This document shows, one piece after another, positions 27,894 through 36,154 of a DNA stretch of 64,000 bases. The first letter of the stretch is position 1. The number at the start of each line of letters is the position of its first letter. The position numbers and the translations under genes are program-made. The stretch is from Flagellimonas lutimaris. Lineage in GTDB: Bacteria; Bacteroidota; Bacteroidia; Flavobacteriales; Flavobacteriaceae. The stretch spans positions 194,070 through 258,069 of the forward strand of contig NZ_QXFH01000077.1 in NCBI RefSeq assembly GCF_003581615.1, given 5' to 3'. Below the pieces are notes generated by a model, which searched no databases, was not told the DNA's origin, and saw nothing but the letters and a program-made list of their open reading frames with translations.

Positions 27894-27982
27894 ATTGTTA
27901 TGAATTGATTCTTCTTAAAGGTAAATGTTGTTGGTAAGATATAAAAATGAAAGACCTTGATAGGAATAGTTGAACCGGACAC

Positions 27983-28026
27983 TGATAAAGGTCATTGGAA
28001 AAAAAGAAGTTTTTTATCGAAATTTG
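27983..28026 (+). promoter_or_regulatory. FNR/Crp-like site and -7 box of cbpA-cbpM
   Basis: TGATAAAGGTCA (27983-27994) matches TGATnnnnATCA in 7 of 8 fixed positions. GAAATTTG at 28019-28026 resembles the TAnnTTTG -7 box; it starts 30.5 bp from the palindrome centre. The start codon is 71 bases further on. Confidence 0.5.
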
Positions 28027-28096
28027 AGAGAGTCATTCATTCTGATGAAATTGGAGTGATATAAGGTTTTATGAATTCAGAATTCTGTATCGACCT

Positions 28097-29008
28097 ATGG
28101 ATTTTATTGATTATTACAAAGTATTGGGGGTAGATAAAAAAGCTTCTACCGATCAAATTAAAAAGGCCTATCGTAAGCTTGCGAGAAAATATCATCCCGA
28201 TCTGAACCCCAACGACAAGGAAGCCGAAAAAAACTTTAAACAGGTAAATGAGGCCAATGAGGTACTGTCGGATCCAGAGAAACGGAAAAAGTACGACGAA
28301 TACGGAAAAGATTGGCAGCATGCCGAAGAGTTTGAGAAGGCCAAACGTTCAAGGGCGCAACAAGGGAGGCAAGGTGACTATTCTGGCTACACTTATAGCC
28401 ACTCTGGAGGTTCTGCCCAAGATTTTTCCGATTTTTTTGAGTCCATGTTCGGGGGCGCATCCGGATTTGGCTCGCGAGGGCAAAAAGTCCGTTATAGGGG
28501 ACAGGACTATAATGCCCAACTTCAGTTGTCCTTAATTGATGTGTACGCTACCCAAAAGCAGACCCTCACCGTTAATGGAAAGAATATAAGATTGACCATA
28601 CCAGCGGGTATCGAGGATGGACAGACCATTAAAATAAAAGGGCACGGTGGGCCAGGAATTGAAGGCGGCCCTGCAGGCGATTTGTATATTACTTTTTCCA
28701 TTGTGAACAATACCGCCTTTAAACGTGATGGTGCAAATTTGTATAAAACTGTTCAGGTTCCTTTGGTAAAAGCGGTGCTAGGGGGAGAAATACAAGTGGA
28801 GACCCTAACGGGGAAGGTTAAATTGAAAGTAGCGCCTGGAACCGATAATGGTACCAAGGTGAAGTTAAAAGGAAAAGGACTTCCAAAATATAAGAAAGAA
28901 GGCCAGTTTGGAGACCTTTACCTAACTTATATAGTTAAAATACCAAAGACCCTTACCAAAGAACAAAAGTCGCTATTTGAATCTTTAGCTAAGACCAATC
29001 TAGAATAA
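28097..29008 (+). CDS. cbpA: DnaJ-type co-chaperone, CbpA-like
   Basis: A 303-residue J-domain protein without the zinc-finger region of true DnaJ. The J domain is at 4-70 with HPD at 33-35. A Gly/Phe/Ser-rich linker (about 105-135) precedes two substrate-binding beta-domains (about 140-295), including [19 protein letters not shown] and LKGKGLP. This is the CbpA/DnaJ class B plan: it stimulates DnaK and binds unfolded proteins. The following gene encodes a CbpM-like modulator, 6 bases away, which confirms the assignment. The upstream FNR-like site suggests induction with the rest of the stress island. Confidence 0.92.
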   Translation: MDFIDYYKVLGVDKKASTDQIKKAYRKLARKYHPDLNPNDKEAEKNFKQVNEANEVLSDPEKRKKYDEYGKDWQHAEEFEKAKRSRAQQGRQGDYSGYTYSHSGGSAQDFSDFFESMFGGASGFGSRGQKVRYRGQDYNAQLQLSLIDVYATQKQTLTVNGKNIRLTIPAGIEDGQTIKIKGHGGPGIEGGPAGDLYITFSIVNNTAFKRDGANLYKTVQVPLVKAVLGGEIQVETLTGKVKLKVAPGTDNGTKVKLKGKGLPKYKKEGQFGDLYLTYIVKIPKTLTKEQKSLFESLAKTNLE

Positions 29009-29014
29009 AAAGAC

Positions 29015-29305
29015 ATGAAAAAAGAAAACTACATATCCATAAAAACGTTTTGTGAACGTCATGGGGTTGGTGAATCTTTTGTTTACTCCATGTACGAGTA
29101 TGAGATTTTGCAGGTGGAGCAGGAAAAAGATGATGGGATGCTTCATATTGAAGACCTTCCGCTACTGGAAAAAATGGTGCGTTTACATAATGAATTGGAC
29201 ATTAATCTTGAAGGATTACAGGCCATATATCATCTTTTAGGTCAGGTGGAAAGTTTACAACAAGAAGTGGCTTCCCTAAAAAGGAAATTGGACACATTGA
29301 AGTAA
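29015..29305 (+). CDS. cbpM: CbpM-like chaperone modulator
   Basis: A 96-residue small protein with a MerR-like helix-turn-helix at the N terminus (ISIKTFCERHGVGESFVYSMYEYEILQV) and a C-terminal coiled coil (LGQVESLQQEVASLKRKLDTLK). Size and the position right after cbpA fit CbpM, which binds the J domain of CbpA and blocks its work with DnaK. It probably does not act on DNA despite the fold. Confidence 0.85.
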   Translation: MKKENYISIKTFCERHGVGESFVYSMYEYEILQVEQEKDDGMLHIEDLPLLEKMVRLHNELDINLEGLQAIYHLLGQVESLQQEVASLKRKLDTLK

Positions 29306-29345
29306 ACAAATTCAGTTTTTAAATGCGTATTACTAACCTGCAGAT

Positions 29346-29389
29346 ATGACCAAGGTCATAGGAATAAAAACACCCAAAGGTTACTTTTA
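29346..29389 (+). promoter_or_regulatory. Palindromic FNR/Crp-like site and -7 box of the first usp gene
   Basis: ATGACC and GGTCAT form a perfect 6-bp inverted repeat around AA (29346-29359); read as TGACnnnnGTCA it keeps 6 of the 8 fixed bases. TACTTTTA at 29382-29389 resembles TAnnTTTG and starts 29.5 bp from the centre. A start of transcription near 29394 follows. Confidence 0.6.
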
Positions 29390-29488
29390 GGGAAAACGTA
29401 ACAAATGAAAATGGTTCAAGGAATAGGAGTTTTGGGAACTTCCTTTCTATTTCAGAAGGAAAGCCATTTTGTTTTAACATTGGATGTC

Positions 29489-30310
29489 ATGAAAAAAATA
29501 TTGGTACCCGTCGATTTTTCGAAACATTCTGAATATGCCTTGGAAGTTGCCGCTAAAATAGCCAAGCAACATGAGGCTGGTATTATTCTGCTTCATATGA
29601 TTGGTATTTCCGATTCTGTTTTGGCCAATTCAGAAATCGCTGAGGAAGCCGAAGCGAAATATTATTTAAAACTGGCTAAAGAAAAAATCAAGGAATTTAC
29701 AGAAAAGGAATACCTCAAAGACATTTCTGTAGAGGCCATTATTCAAAATTATAAGGACTTTACCGAGGTGAACAATGTGGGGCAAGAACAAAATTGTGAT
29801 CTGGTGGTAATGGGTTCCCATGGAACCAGTGGCTTAAGCGAACTTTTTGTTGGCTCAAACACGGAGAAGGTGGTTCGTACTTCAGACCTGCCCGTTATAG
29901 TGATTAAAAAGTCACACGATGATTTTTCTATTAAAAAAATAGTATTAGCCTGTGACTTGGACAAGGAAAGTATCCCCGTTTACATGAAGGCCGAAGCGTT
30001 TGCAAAATTATTCTCAGCCTCATTGGAAGTAGTATATATAAATACGTCCGGCGCAAACTTTATGGGATTTGACGACGTTGAGAAAAGAATGGAATCCTTT
30101 AAAAAAGAGTTGGGCAAAGAGATTAATGTAACCTTTTATAACCACCACAGTGTGGAACGCGGAATGCTAAACTATTGTTTTGAACACGATGCCGATTTAT
30201 TGGTGATTCCAACCCATGGCAGAAAGGGCTTGGCACACTTTGTTGTGGGAAGTTTGGCCGAAAATGTATCCAACCACGCTAAAATACCGGTAATGACTAT
30301 CAAGTTGTGA
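29489..30310 (+). CDS. Universal stress protein, two UspA domains
   Basis: A tandem UspA protein of about 273 residues. I choose the ATG at 29489 (MKKILVPVDFSKHSEY) because family members start there. An in-frame ATG at 29405 would add 28 unrelated residues and leave a leader of only about 10 bases after the predicted transcription start. Both domains keep the nucleotide motif G..G(9)G(S/T): GSHGTSGLSELFVGSN in the first, and THGRKGLAHFVVGS in the second. This contrasts with the four later usp genes, whose second domain has lost it. It likely binds ATP. It meets the TerB-like gene end to end with no gap. Confidence 0.88.
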   Translation: MKKILVPVDFSKHSEYALEVAAKIAKQHEAGIILLHMIGISDSVLANSEIAEEAEAKYYLKLAKEKIKEFTEKEYLKDISVEAIIQNYKDFTEVNNVGQEQNCDLVVMGSHGTSGLSELFVGSNTEKVVRTSDLPVIVIKKSHDDFSIKKIVLACDLDKESIPVYMKAEAFAKLFSASLEVVYINTSGANFMGFDDVEKRMESFKKELGKEINVTFYNHHSVERGMLNYCFEHDADLLVIPTHGRKGLAHFVVGSLAENVSNHAKIPVMTIKL

Positions 30311-30718
30311 TCATTTTTCAAAAAGCAACTGTAAGCGCCCCAATAAAATCAACTCCGATTTATTGCTGCCAGAAAATGAAGACGCAATCGCTCTGGATGT
30401 AGACATGGTCAAATTTTTGATTTCAGGAGTGAACAATATTTTGTGGTCCATGTAAAAAGCTTCAAATTCCTCATAAATCTCTTCGTTGTCTTTTTCATAC
30501 TCCAATAGCCAGTCAAAAACAGAAATTATTTGGAAAGCGGCATCGGTTCCATATTCATCTTCAATATCATCCACTTCCAACCAATAATCCCGTACCACTT
30601 CATTCAGCTTTTCCATCTCTTTCATATGGACACTGTGGTCCGCCATCGCTATGGCGTAGAATAATTTGCCTAAATTTTGATAAAATTTCTTGCCAAGGTT
30701 TTTTTTGGATTCCAACAT
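30311..30718 (-). CDS. TerB-like small helical protein
   Basis: A helical protein of 135 residues that I read as TerB-like: GKLFYAIAMADHSVHMKEMEKLNEVV resembles the metal-binding helix pair of tellurite-resistance TerB domains (ADG.V...E...L). The match is modest and the remainder, including DEYGTDAAFQIISVFDWLLEY, is unassigned. An ATG at 30757 has been passed over: a -7-like box (30752 down to 30745) fed by the FNR-like site lies on top of it, so transcription should begin near 30740 and the ATG at 30718 is the first usable start. Function unknown; regulation places it with the stress genes. Confidence 0.6.
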   Translation of the reverse strand: MLESKKNLGKKFYQNLGKLFYAIAMADHSVHMKEMEKLNEVVRDYWLEVDDIEDEYGTDAAFQIISVFDWLLEYEKDNEEIYEEFEAFYMDHKILFTPEIKNLTMSTSRAIASSFSGSNKSELILLGRLQLLFEK

Positions 30719-30744
30719 TTTCTTAAATTTTAACGCTCTAGGAA

Positions 30745-30787
30745 TAAATATACTCATGTAAATAATTTCCCCCCATGATCTAAATCA
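30745..30787 (-). promoter_or_regulatory. FNR/Crp-like site and -7 box of the TerB-like gene
   Basis: TGATCTAAATCA (30776-30787) is a full match to TGATnnnnATCA. On the minus strand TATATTTA (30752 down to 30745) resembles TAnnTTTG, 29.5 bp from the centre. The site also lies 19 bases before the histidine kinase start, where the geometry does not fit activation but would allow repression or autoregulation. Confidence 0.65.
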
Positions 30788-30805
30788 GTAAATTTATTTA
30801 CCGTT

Positions 30806-32344
30806 TTGGAACGATTCGAAAAAAGTAACGTACTTGGCATTTTATCGGAGGCAATCTCCGAAGGCATTCTTATTGTCAATGAGCAACAGAAAATTACCGC
30901 CAGTAATAGTGCGGCCAATAAAATGTTTGATTATGCTGATGGTGAACTTAACGGTGAACCATTGGAGGTTTTGCTCCCGGAGCGTTTCAGGAATAAGCAT
31001 GATAATCTGTTTTCAACCTTTATGAGCCACGGCAAGGCGAGGCAGATGGGGCCAGAAGTAGATTTAGTGGGAATACGAAAAGGCGGTGAAGAGTTTCCTT
31101 TGGAAATAAGTCTCAATCCATTTAAACTACTTCGAAAAAAATATGTACTTGCCCTAATAAAGGATATTACCGAGAGGAAGAAAGCCGAACAGACCATAGA
31201 TTACTGGTTTCAGATTTTTGATGAATCGCTCAACGAGATTTATGCGTTCGATGCAGAATCGTTCATCTTTATCAATGTGAACCATGGTGCGCAACATAAT
31301 TTGGGTTATAACATGCAAGAGTTGAGCCAAATGTCGGTTATCAACATAAAACCAGAATTGACCACAGAAATAATGAAGCGATTAATCGCTCCATTACTAT
31401 CAGCAAGAAAGGAAAAAGTAATTTTTGAAACAGTACATGAACGAAAAAATGGCACAAGGTACCCTGTTGAGGTTCACTTACAATTATCGTTCATTGGGAA
31501 ACGAAAGGTATGCGTGGCCATAGTTTTGGACATCACCGAGCGTAAAAACTACACCCAACAATTGGAAAATACCGTAGAAGAGCGCACCCAACAATTGCAA
31601 CAGGCACTTAAAGCGGAAAAAAAGCTCAATGAGTTAAAAACCAAATTTTTGTCATTGGTGTCCCATGAGTTTAAAACACCTCTGACCAGTATCTTGACCT
31701 CTACTTCTCTGCTAACAAAATATACGGAAACCGATCAGCAAGATAAAAGGAACAAGCACATTTCCACTATCAAGTCCAAAGTAAAGTATTTGGATAACAT
31801 TCTTACTGATTTTTTATCCATAGAGCGCCTAGAGCTTGGGAAGGTAAACTATTCCATGTCTTCCTTTCCGTTGAGCAAATTAATCAACGAGGTGGTCTAC
31901 GATTCCAACACCCTATTAAAAGAAGGACAGCGCATACGATACCCTGATAACATTGATGGGATAATGGTTGAATTTGATGAAAAAATAATGGGATTGGCAC
32001 TTTCCAACCTTATGCACAATGCCATAAAATATTCCCCCGAAGATACCGATATAGAATTAAACGTATCTCTTGAAAAAGACCAGCTTAGAATTGATATTAT
32101 CGATCATGGGTTTGGAATACCACCCGAGGATCAGCCCTTTATTTTTGATAGATATTTTAGGGCATCCAATGTACTTACTGTCCAAGGAACAGGTATTGGA
32201 TTAAACATTGTTAGACAACATATGCATAACCTCAACGCCAATGTAACTTTTAAAAGTGAATTGGGAAAGGGTTCCATATTCACACTGTACATACCAATAA
32301 ACAACAAGGAAAAAAATGAAGAAAATTTTACTGGTGGAGGATGA
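30806..32344 (+). CDS. PAS-domain sensor histidine kinase
   Basis: A 512-residue cytosolic kinase beginning with TTG; no nearer ATG keeps the first PAS domain. Two PAS domains (about 8-125 and 130-250, each followed by the 'DITERK' end motif) lead to a coiled coil and a HisKA domain with His287 in SLVSHEFKTPLTS. The ATPase domain carries the N box (LSNLMHNAIKYS), DHGFGIP and GTGIGLNIV. No membrane segment is present, so the signal is internal, such as redox state or oxygen sensed by the PAS domains. Its last 29 bases overlap the response regulator gene, so the two proteins form a coupled pair. Confidence 0.93.
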   Translation: MERFEKSNVLGILSEAISEGILIVNEQQKITASNSAANKMFDYADGELNGEPLEVLLPERFRNKHDNLFSTFMSHGKARQMGPEVDLVGIRKGGEEFPLEISLNPFKLLRKKYVLALIKDITERKKAEQTIDYWFQIFDESLNEIYAFDAESFIFINVNHGAQHNLGYNMQELSQMSVINIKPELTTEIMKRLIAPLLSARKEKVIFETVHERKNGTRYPVEVHLQLSFIGKRKVCVAIVLDITERKNYTQQLENTVEERTQQLQQALKAEKKLNELKTKFLSLVSHEFKTPLTSILTSTSLLTKYTETDQQDKRNKHISTIKSKVKYLDNILTDFLSIERLELGKVNYSMSSFPLSKLINEVVYDSNTLLKEGQRIRYPDNIDGIMVEFDEKIMGLALSNLMHNAIKYSPEDTDIELNVSLEKDQLRIDIIDHGFGIPPEDQPFIFDRYFRASNVLTVQGTGIGLNIVRQHMHNLNANVTFKSELGKGSIFTLYIPINNKEKNEENFTGGG

Positions 32345-33365
32345 CACCTCCCTGCGGGAGAATGTAGCCGAACTGTTGGAATTATCCAGTTTTAAGGTAT
32401 GTTCGGCATCGAATGGAAAAATGGCAGTAGAAATGGCCAAAAAAGAACATCCAGACTTGGTACTTTGCGACATAATGATGCCAGAAATGGATGGTTACGA
32501 AGTATTGGAAGAACTCTCAATTTGCGAAACCACGCGTTACATCCCATTTATTTTTGTTTCCGCCAAAACGGAAAAACAAGATGTTAGAAAGGGAATGAAT
32601 CTTGGAGCAGATGATTATTTGACAAAGCCTTTTGAAGAGGAAGAACTTTTGTCAGCCATCCAATGTCGTTTGAAAAAGGCAGAACATATGGAGGCTTTGC
32701 TGGCGGAACACCCCAAAAAAGTACATCAGGAGCACGAAATAAGGAATTTGAATGAGCTAAAAAACTTTTTTGATGACCATGGTCAGTTGTTTTCTTTTAA
32801 GAAAGACGAAACCATCTATTCCAAGGGAGATCATTCAAATATGGTGTATCTTATTTTAAAAGGAGTGATAAAAAGTTGTGGTTTAGATGAGGAAGGAAAG
32901 GAATTGATCACATCCATTTACGCTGAAGATGACTTTTTGGGCTTTACTTCGTTAACAGATCATCTACCATACAAGGAATATGCCGTTGCAATGGAAGACG
33001 TGGAGTTGGCCGGAATATCCAAGGAAAAGGTAAAAGGGATTTTAGAGGACAATAAAAGTGTTTCTTTGGAACTAATGGATATCATGGCAGGGGATTTGGA
33101 AAATATTAAAAAACAATTACTCCAAATGGCCTATAGTTCGGTCAGAAAAAAGACAGCCCAGACACTTTTGATGTATTGCAAAGCTATGAATAGGGATAAA
33201 CAAGCTCCCTTGAAAATAGCACGAAGTGACTTGGCCGGAGTGGCGGGCATAGCAACAGAAAGTCTAATAAGAACTCTTTCTGATTTTAAACACGAAGGAC
33301 TTATTACCATCGAAAACAGAAATATTTTGGTGCTAGATAGTGAAGCCTTGGAACAGGTCCATTAA
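32316..33365 (+). CDS. Response regulator fused to a Crp/Fnr-type DNA-binding module
   Basis: A 349-residue fusion. Residues 1-120 are a receiver domain with the phosphorylation site Asp52 (DIMMPEMDG), acidic pair Glu8-Asp9-Asp10 and Lys in LTKPFEE. Residues about 145-265 are a cyclic-nucleotide-binding-type beta-roll (SFKKDETIYSKGDHSNMVYL, LKGVIKSC). Residues about 275-345 are a Crp helix-turn-helix. In the recognition helix Glu315 and Arg319 sit at the positions of FNR Glu209 and Arg213, fitting a TGAT half-site. There is no iron-sulfur cysteine set, so control should come by phosphorylation from the overlapping kinase. I propose it binds the palindromes found across this island. Confidence 0.9.
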   Translation: MKKILLVEDDTSLRENVAELLELSSFKVCSASNGKMAVEMAKKEHPDLVLCDIMMPEMDGYEVLEELSICETTRYIPFIFVSAKTEKQDVRKGMNLGADDYLTKPFEEEELLSAIQCRLKKAEHMEALLAEHPKKVHQEHEIRNLNELKNFFDDHGQLFSFKKDETIYSKGDHSNMVYLILKGVIKSCGLDEEGKELITSIYAEDDFLGFTSLTDHLPYKEYAVAMEDVELAGISKEKVKGILEDNKSVSLELMDIMAGDLENIKKQLLQMAYSSVRKKTAQTLLMYCKAMNRDKQAPLKIARSDLAGVAGIATESLIRTLSDFKHEGLITIENRNILVLDSEALEQVH

Positions 33366-33392
33366 GAAAAAATGCGTCATAAATATGGCAAG

Positions 33393-33434
33393 TGATATAT
33401 ATCATTCCTTTTTTTTTAATGAATGATAAACTTG
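33393..33434 (+). promoter_or_regulatory. FNR/Crp-like site and -7 box of the second usp gene
   Basis: TGATATATATCA (33393-33404) is a full match to TGATnnnnATCA. TAAACTTG at 33427-33434 resembles TAnnTTTG, 28.5 bp from the centre. The start codon is at 33454. Confidence 0.7.
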
Positions 33435-33453
33435 CACTATCAATTTATGACAA

Positions 33454-34290
33454 ATGAAGAATATTCTGGTCCCAACAGATTTTTCCGAAAATTCCATTCA
33501 GGCATTGAGGTATGCTCAGGTGCTGTTCAGCACTATGGAATGCAATTTTTATTTGCTGTATGTGGGCACATTGTTAGATACAAAAAATGATGCTGAAACT
33601 TTTCAGGAAACAGAAAATGAATCTAGTGAAAATACAAAAAAGAAGCTTACAGATTTAGTTAAGGAAACCCGGAAGCATAGCACAGAAGCGAATCACTTTT
33701 TCTTTGCTTTGCACGAGTACGGCTTTTTTATCCCTACCATAAAAAAACATATAGAGGAGCAAAACATTGACCTTATTGTGATGGGAACCAAGGGTGCTTC
33801 AGGTGTCAAGGAAAAAGTACTGGGAAGCAATGCCGGGGATGTTATTACCAAAGTGCAGTGCAATACCCTTGTTGTCCCCGTTAATGTGGATCTCTCAAGA
33901 CCAAAAGAAATAGCCTTTCCTACAGATTTCAATATTTTCTATTCCCTACGGATTTTGCGCCCAATGGAAGAAATGGTGACTTTGGGCAAAGCGAAATTTA
34001 GGGTTATGAATGCCCTGAAAGATGGAGATCATCTTAATGAAGAACAGGAAACGAACAGGGAACACCTTTTGGACTTTATGGAGGATACATTTCCTGAAAC
34101 GTACAGTTTTCATACCATTACAAATAAAAAAGTAAAGTCTGCCATACAGTGTTTTGTGGAGAGCAGAGATGTTGATATGATTGTTATGGTGGCAAAAAAC
34201 CTAAATTTTATACAGCAAATATTATTCGATTCCATTGTAGAACAAATAAGTTTTCATACAAAAATCCCATTCTACGTAATCCACGAATAG
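33454..34290 (+). CDS. Universal stress protein, two domains, second degenerate
   Basis: A 278-residue tandem UspA protein. The first domain begins MKNILVPTDFSENSIQALRYA and keeps the nucleotide motif (GTKGASGVKEKVLGSN). The second domain (about 150-278) keeps the fold but not the motif: the corresponding segment is VAKNLNFIQQILFDS. It is the first of four head-to-tail usp genes that follow the two-component pair. Nucleotide binding by the first domain and dimerisation by the second is a reasonable guess. Confidence 0.88.
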   Translation: MKNILVPTDFSENSIQALRYAQVLFSTMECNFYLLYVGTLLDTKNDAETFQETENESSENTKKKLTDLVKETRKHSTEANHFFFALHEYGFFIPTIKKHIEEQNIDLIVMGTKGASGVKEKVLGSNAGDVITKVQCNTLVVPVNVDLSRPKEIAFPTDFNIFYSLRILRPMEEMVTLGKAKFRVMNALKDGDHLNEEQETNREHLLDFMEDTFPETYSFHTITNKKVKSAIQCFVESRDVDMIVMVAKNLNFIQQILFDSIVEQISFHTKIPFYVIHE

Positions 34291-34356
34291 CTTAGGTTTC
34301 TCATAGTTTTTGATTTCTCTCCACACTTTATATCACCATGAAATTTCTTCGGTATG

Positions 34357-34399
34357 TGATGTAAATCATAGTATAAAACATGTACTGTGAATAGCTTTG
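34357..34399 (+). promoter_or_regulatory. FNR/Crp-like site and -7 box of the third/fourth usp genes
   Basis: TGATGTAAATCA (34357-34368) is a full match to TGATnnnnATCA and TAGCTTTG (34392-34399) is a full match to TAnnTTTG, 29.5 bp from the centre. This is the clearest example in the island. Confidence 0.75.
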
Positions 34400-34428
34400 T
34401 TATTAGTAGGTTTTTAAATAAATAAGCC

Positions 34429-35271
34429 ATGATGAAAGTAGTATTGCCCACCGATTTTTCCGAAAATGCATTTCATGCCATTTCATATGCAGTTAAATTA
34501 TTAGAGGATTCCACGTGCATATTTTATCTGGTGCATGCGTATACTCCAGCTATTTATCGGGTAGATTATACACTGGGAAGTCCTGGACAATTGGGATTGC
34601 CAGATGATGAAAGATATAAGGCGGAAGAAGCTCTTGAAAAAACAAGAAAAAGAATAAAGACTCTGTTCAATGTATCAAAGCACACCTATGTGACACATGC
34701 GGCCTTCAATTCGCTGGGAGACGAAATCGAGTCTATTTCCCAAAAAGAAAACATAGACTTTATCGTAATGGGGACACAGGGGGCAACGGGTGCAAGGGAA
34801 ATACTTTTTGGCTCCAACACGGTACATGTCATTCAAAAAGCAGGGATTCCAGTTCTGGCCGTTCCATCAGATTTTGAATACGAACCACCTAGCAATATTT
34901 TGTTCCCAACTGATTATGAGGTGGATTACAAAAAAGCCAATCTTGACTTTTTGCTCAAGTTTTCCAAATTGTGGCATTCCAAACTACATATCATGCATGT
35001 AACTACTCCAAGTGGACTGGATTTAGATCAAGCCAATCACAAAACGTATCTGGAAGGGTTGTTGTTGGAGCAAAATCATAAATTTTACGATTTACCGGAT
35101 CAAGAGTTGATAGAGGCCATTAATGGATTTCAAAAGGAAACCCCAGTAGAAATGTTGGCCATGGTTAAAAACAAGCATTCATTTATTGAGCGTCTTTTTG
35201 TGGAGCCCGTAATTAAAAATATAGGTCTCCATACCAAAGTTCCATTTTTAGTACTTCCGTATAATCAATAA
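34429..35271 (+). CDS. Universal stress protein, two domains, second degenerate
   Basis: A 280-residue tandem UspA protein starting MMKVVLPTDFSENAFHAISYA. The first domain has an intact nucleotide motif (GTQGATGAREILFGSN). The second keeps only the fold, ending HTKVPFLVLPYNQ. Two ATGs overlap by position (34429 and 34432); the first is listed. The next usp gene starts 9 bases after its stop, so both come from the strong upstream promoter. Confidence 0.88.
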   Translation: MMKVVLPTDFSENAFHAISYAVKLLEDSTCIFYLVHAYTPAIYRVDYTLGSPGQLGLPDDERYKAEEALEKTRKRIKTLFNVSKHTYVTHAAFNSLGDEIESISQKENIDFIVMGTQGATGAREILFGSNTVHVIQKAGIPVLAVPSDFEYEPPSNILFPTDYEVDYKKANLDFLLKFSKLWHSKLHIMHVTTPSGLDLDQANHKTYLEGLLLEQNHKFYDLPDQELIEAINGFQKETPVEMLAMVKNKHSFIERLFVEPVIKNIGLHTKVPFLVLPYNQ

Positions 35272-35280
35272 ATAAAAGCG

Positions 35281-36096
35281 ATGTCAAAGATTTTAGTACC
35301 CACCGATTTTTCAAACAATTCGTACAACGCGTTGTACTATGCAGCACGGTTGTTTCAAAACAAGGAATGCACATTTCATATTGTCAACGTATGTACGGGT
35401 GAAAATAATCCCGATAGGGAAAAGGCAAAAATAGAGTCGATGCAAGAGCTGGAGGCCTTGGTGCACCGTTTAGTAAGAGATGTTGGAGAGAATACGAAGC
35501 ATGCCTTTAAAAAAGTTCCTTTGTGCTCGGATATGACAGTAGGTGTTGCCAAATATGCACAGAAGCACCAGATGGACCTAACCGTAATTGGAAATAAGGC
35601 AAAAGAAGAGATAAAGCATATATTGTTAGGTAACAATGCCATGCAATTAGTTCGGGAAATAACCAGTTGCCCCGTGCTTATCGTTCCTTTGGAAATCGAC
35701 TTTAAGAAAGTGGATAAAATTGCATTTACGTCGAATTATGCAAATCCGATATCACATGATAATATTAAAACGTTACAGTTTTTCTGTAATGTAGCGGACA
35801 GTTTAATTGTACCTATGAGCATTGAGGAAAATAAAGATGCCGACCCAGAAGAAAAAAACAAAGCTAACTTTCTTGAGGCAATTGCTAAAAACAGCTCCAA
35901 AGAGGTTGAGCTACCTGTTTTTGATGGTAAGGTCAACACCATTTTGGAATTTGTAGATCTCTGGAATATTGATATGCTCTGTATGGTTTATTATCCGCAT
36001 CATTTTTTCTTGGAGTTTATTGGTAAGGGAATTATCAAAGAGCTCAATACTAAATTGAACGTACCCTTTTTGATTTTGCCCAATACTCCAAATTGA
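35281..36096 (+). CDS. Universal stress protein-like, both nucleotide motifs degenerate
   Basis: A 271-residue member of the tandem usp group. It starts MSKILVPTDFSNNSYNALYYA, but the first-domain motif is altered to GNKAKEEIKHILLGNN and the second domain motif is gone (VYYPHHFFLEFIGKG). It is therefore unlikely to bind ATP in the normal way and may work as a partner of the gene product encoded just upstream, with which it is co-transcribed. The FNR-like site of the next gene begins inside its last codons. Confidence 0.85.
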   Translation: MSKILVPTDFSNNSYNALYYAARLFQNKECTFHIVNVCTGENNPDREKAKIESMQELEALVHRLVRDVGENTKHAFKKVPLCSDMTVGVAKYAQKHQMDLTVIGNKAKEEIKHILLGNNAMQLVREITSCPVLIVPLEIDFKKVDKIAFTSNYANPISHDNIKTLQFFCNVADSLIVPMSIEENKDADPEEKNKANFLEAIAKNSSKEVELPVFDGKVNTILEFVDLWNIDMLCMVYYPHHFFLEFIGKGIIKELNTKLNVPFLILPNTPN

Positions 36097-36136
36097 CCAA
36101 AATCATAGTATATCATTTGGAGGAAATATAACTTTC
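36094..36136 (+). promoter_or_regulatory. FNR/Crp-like site and -7 box of the fifth usp gene
   Basis: TGACCAAAATCA (36094-36105) matches TGATnnnnATCA in 7 of 8 fixed positions and overlaps the stop codon of the preceding gene. TAACTTTC (36129-36136) resembles TAnnTTTG, 29.5 bp from the centre. Confidence 0.55.
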
Positions 36137-36154
36137 GTTAAAACAAAAACCGTC

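Noticed and set aside
30776-30823. The FNR-like site at 30776 as activator site of the histidine kinase on the plus strand
   Set aside because: The expected -7 position (about 30811) lies inside the coding sequence and shows no TAnnTTTG-like box; the geometry fits the minus-strand gene instead.
32316-33365. A true oxygen-sensing FNR with an iron-sulfur cluster
   Set aside because: The cysteines present are scattered in the receiver and beta-roll and do not form the N-terminal cluster motif of FNR.
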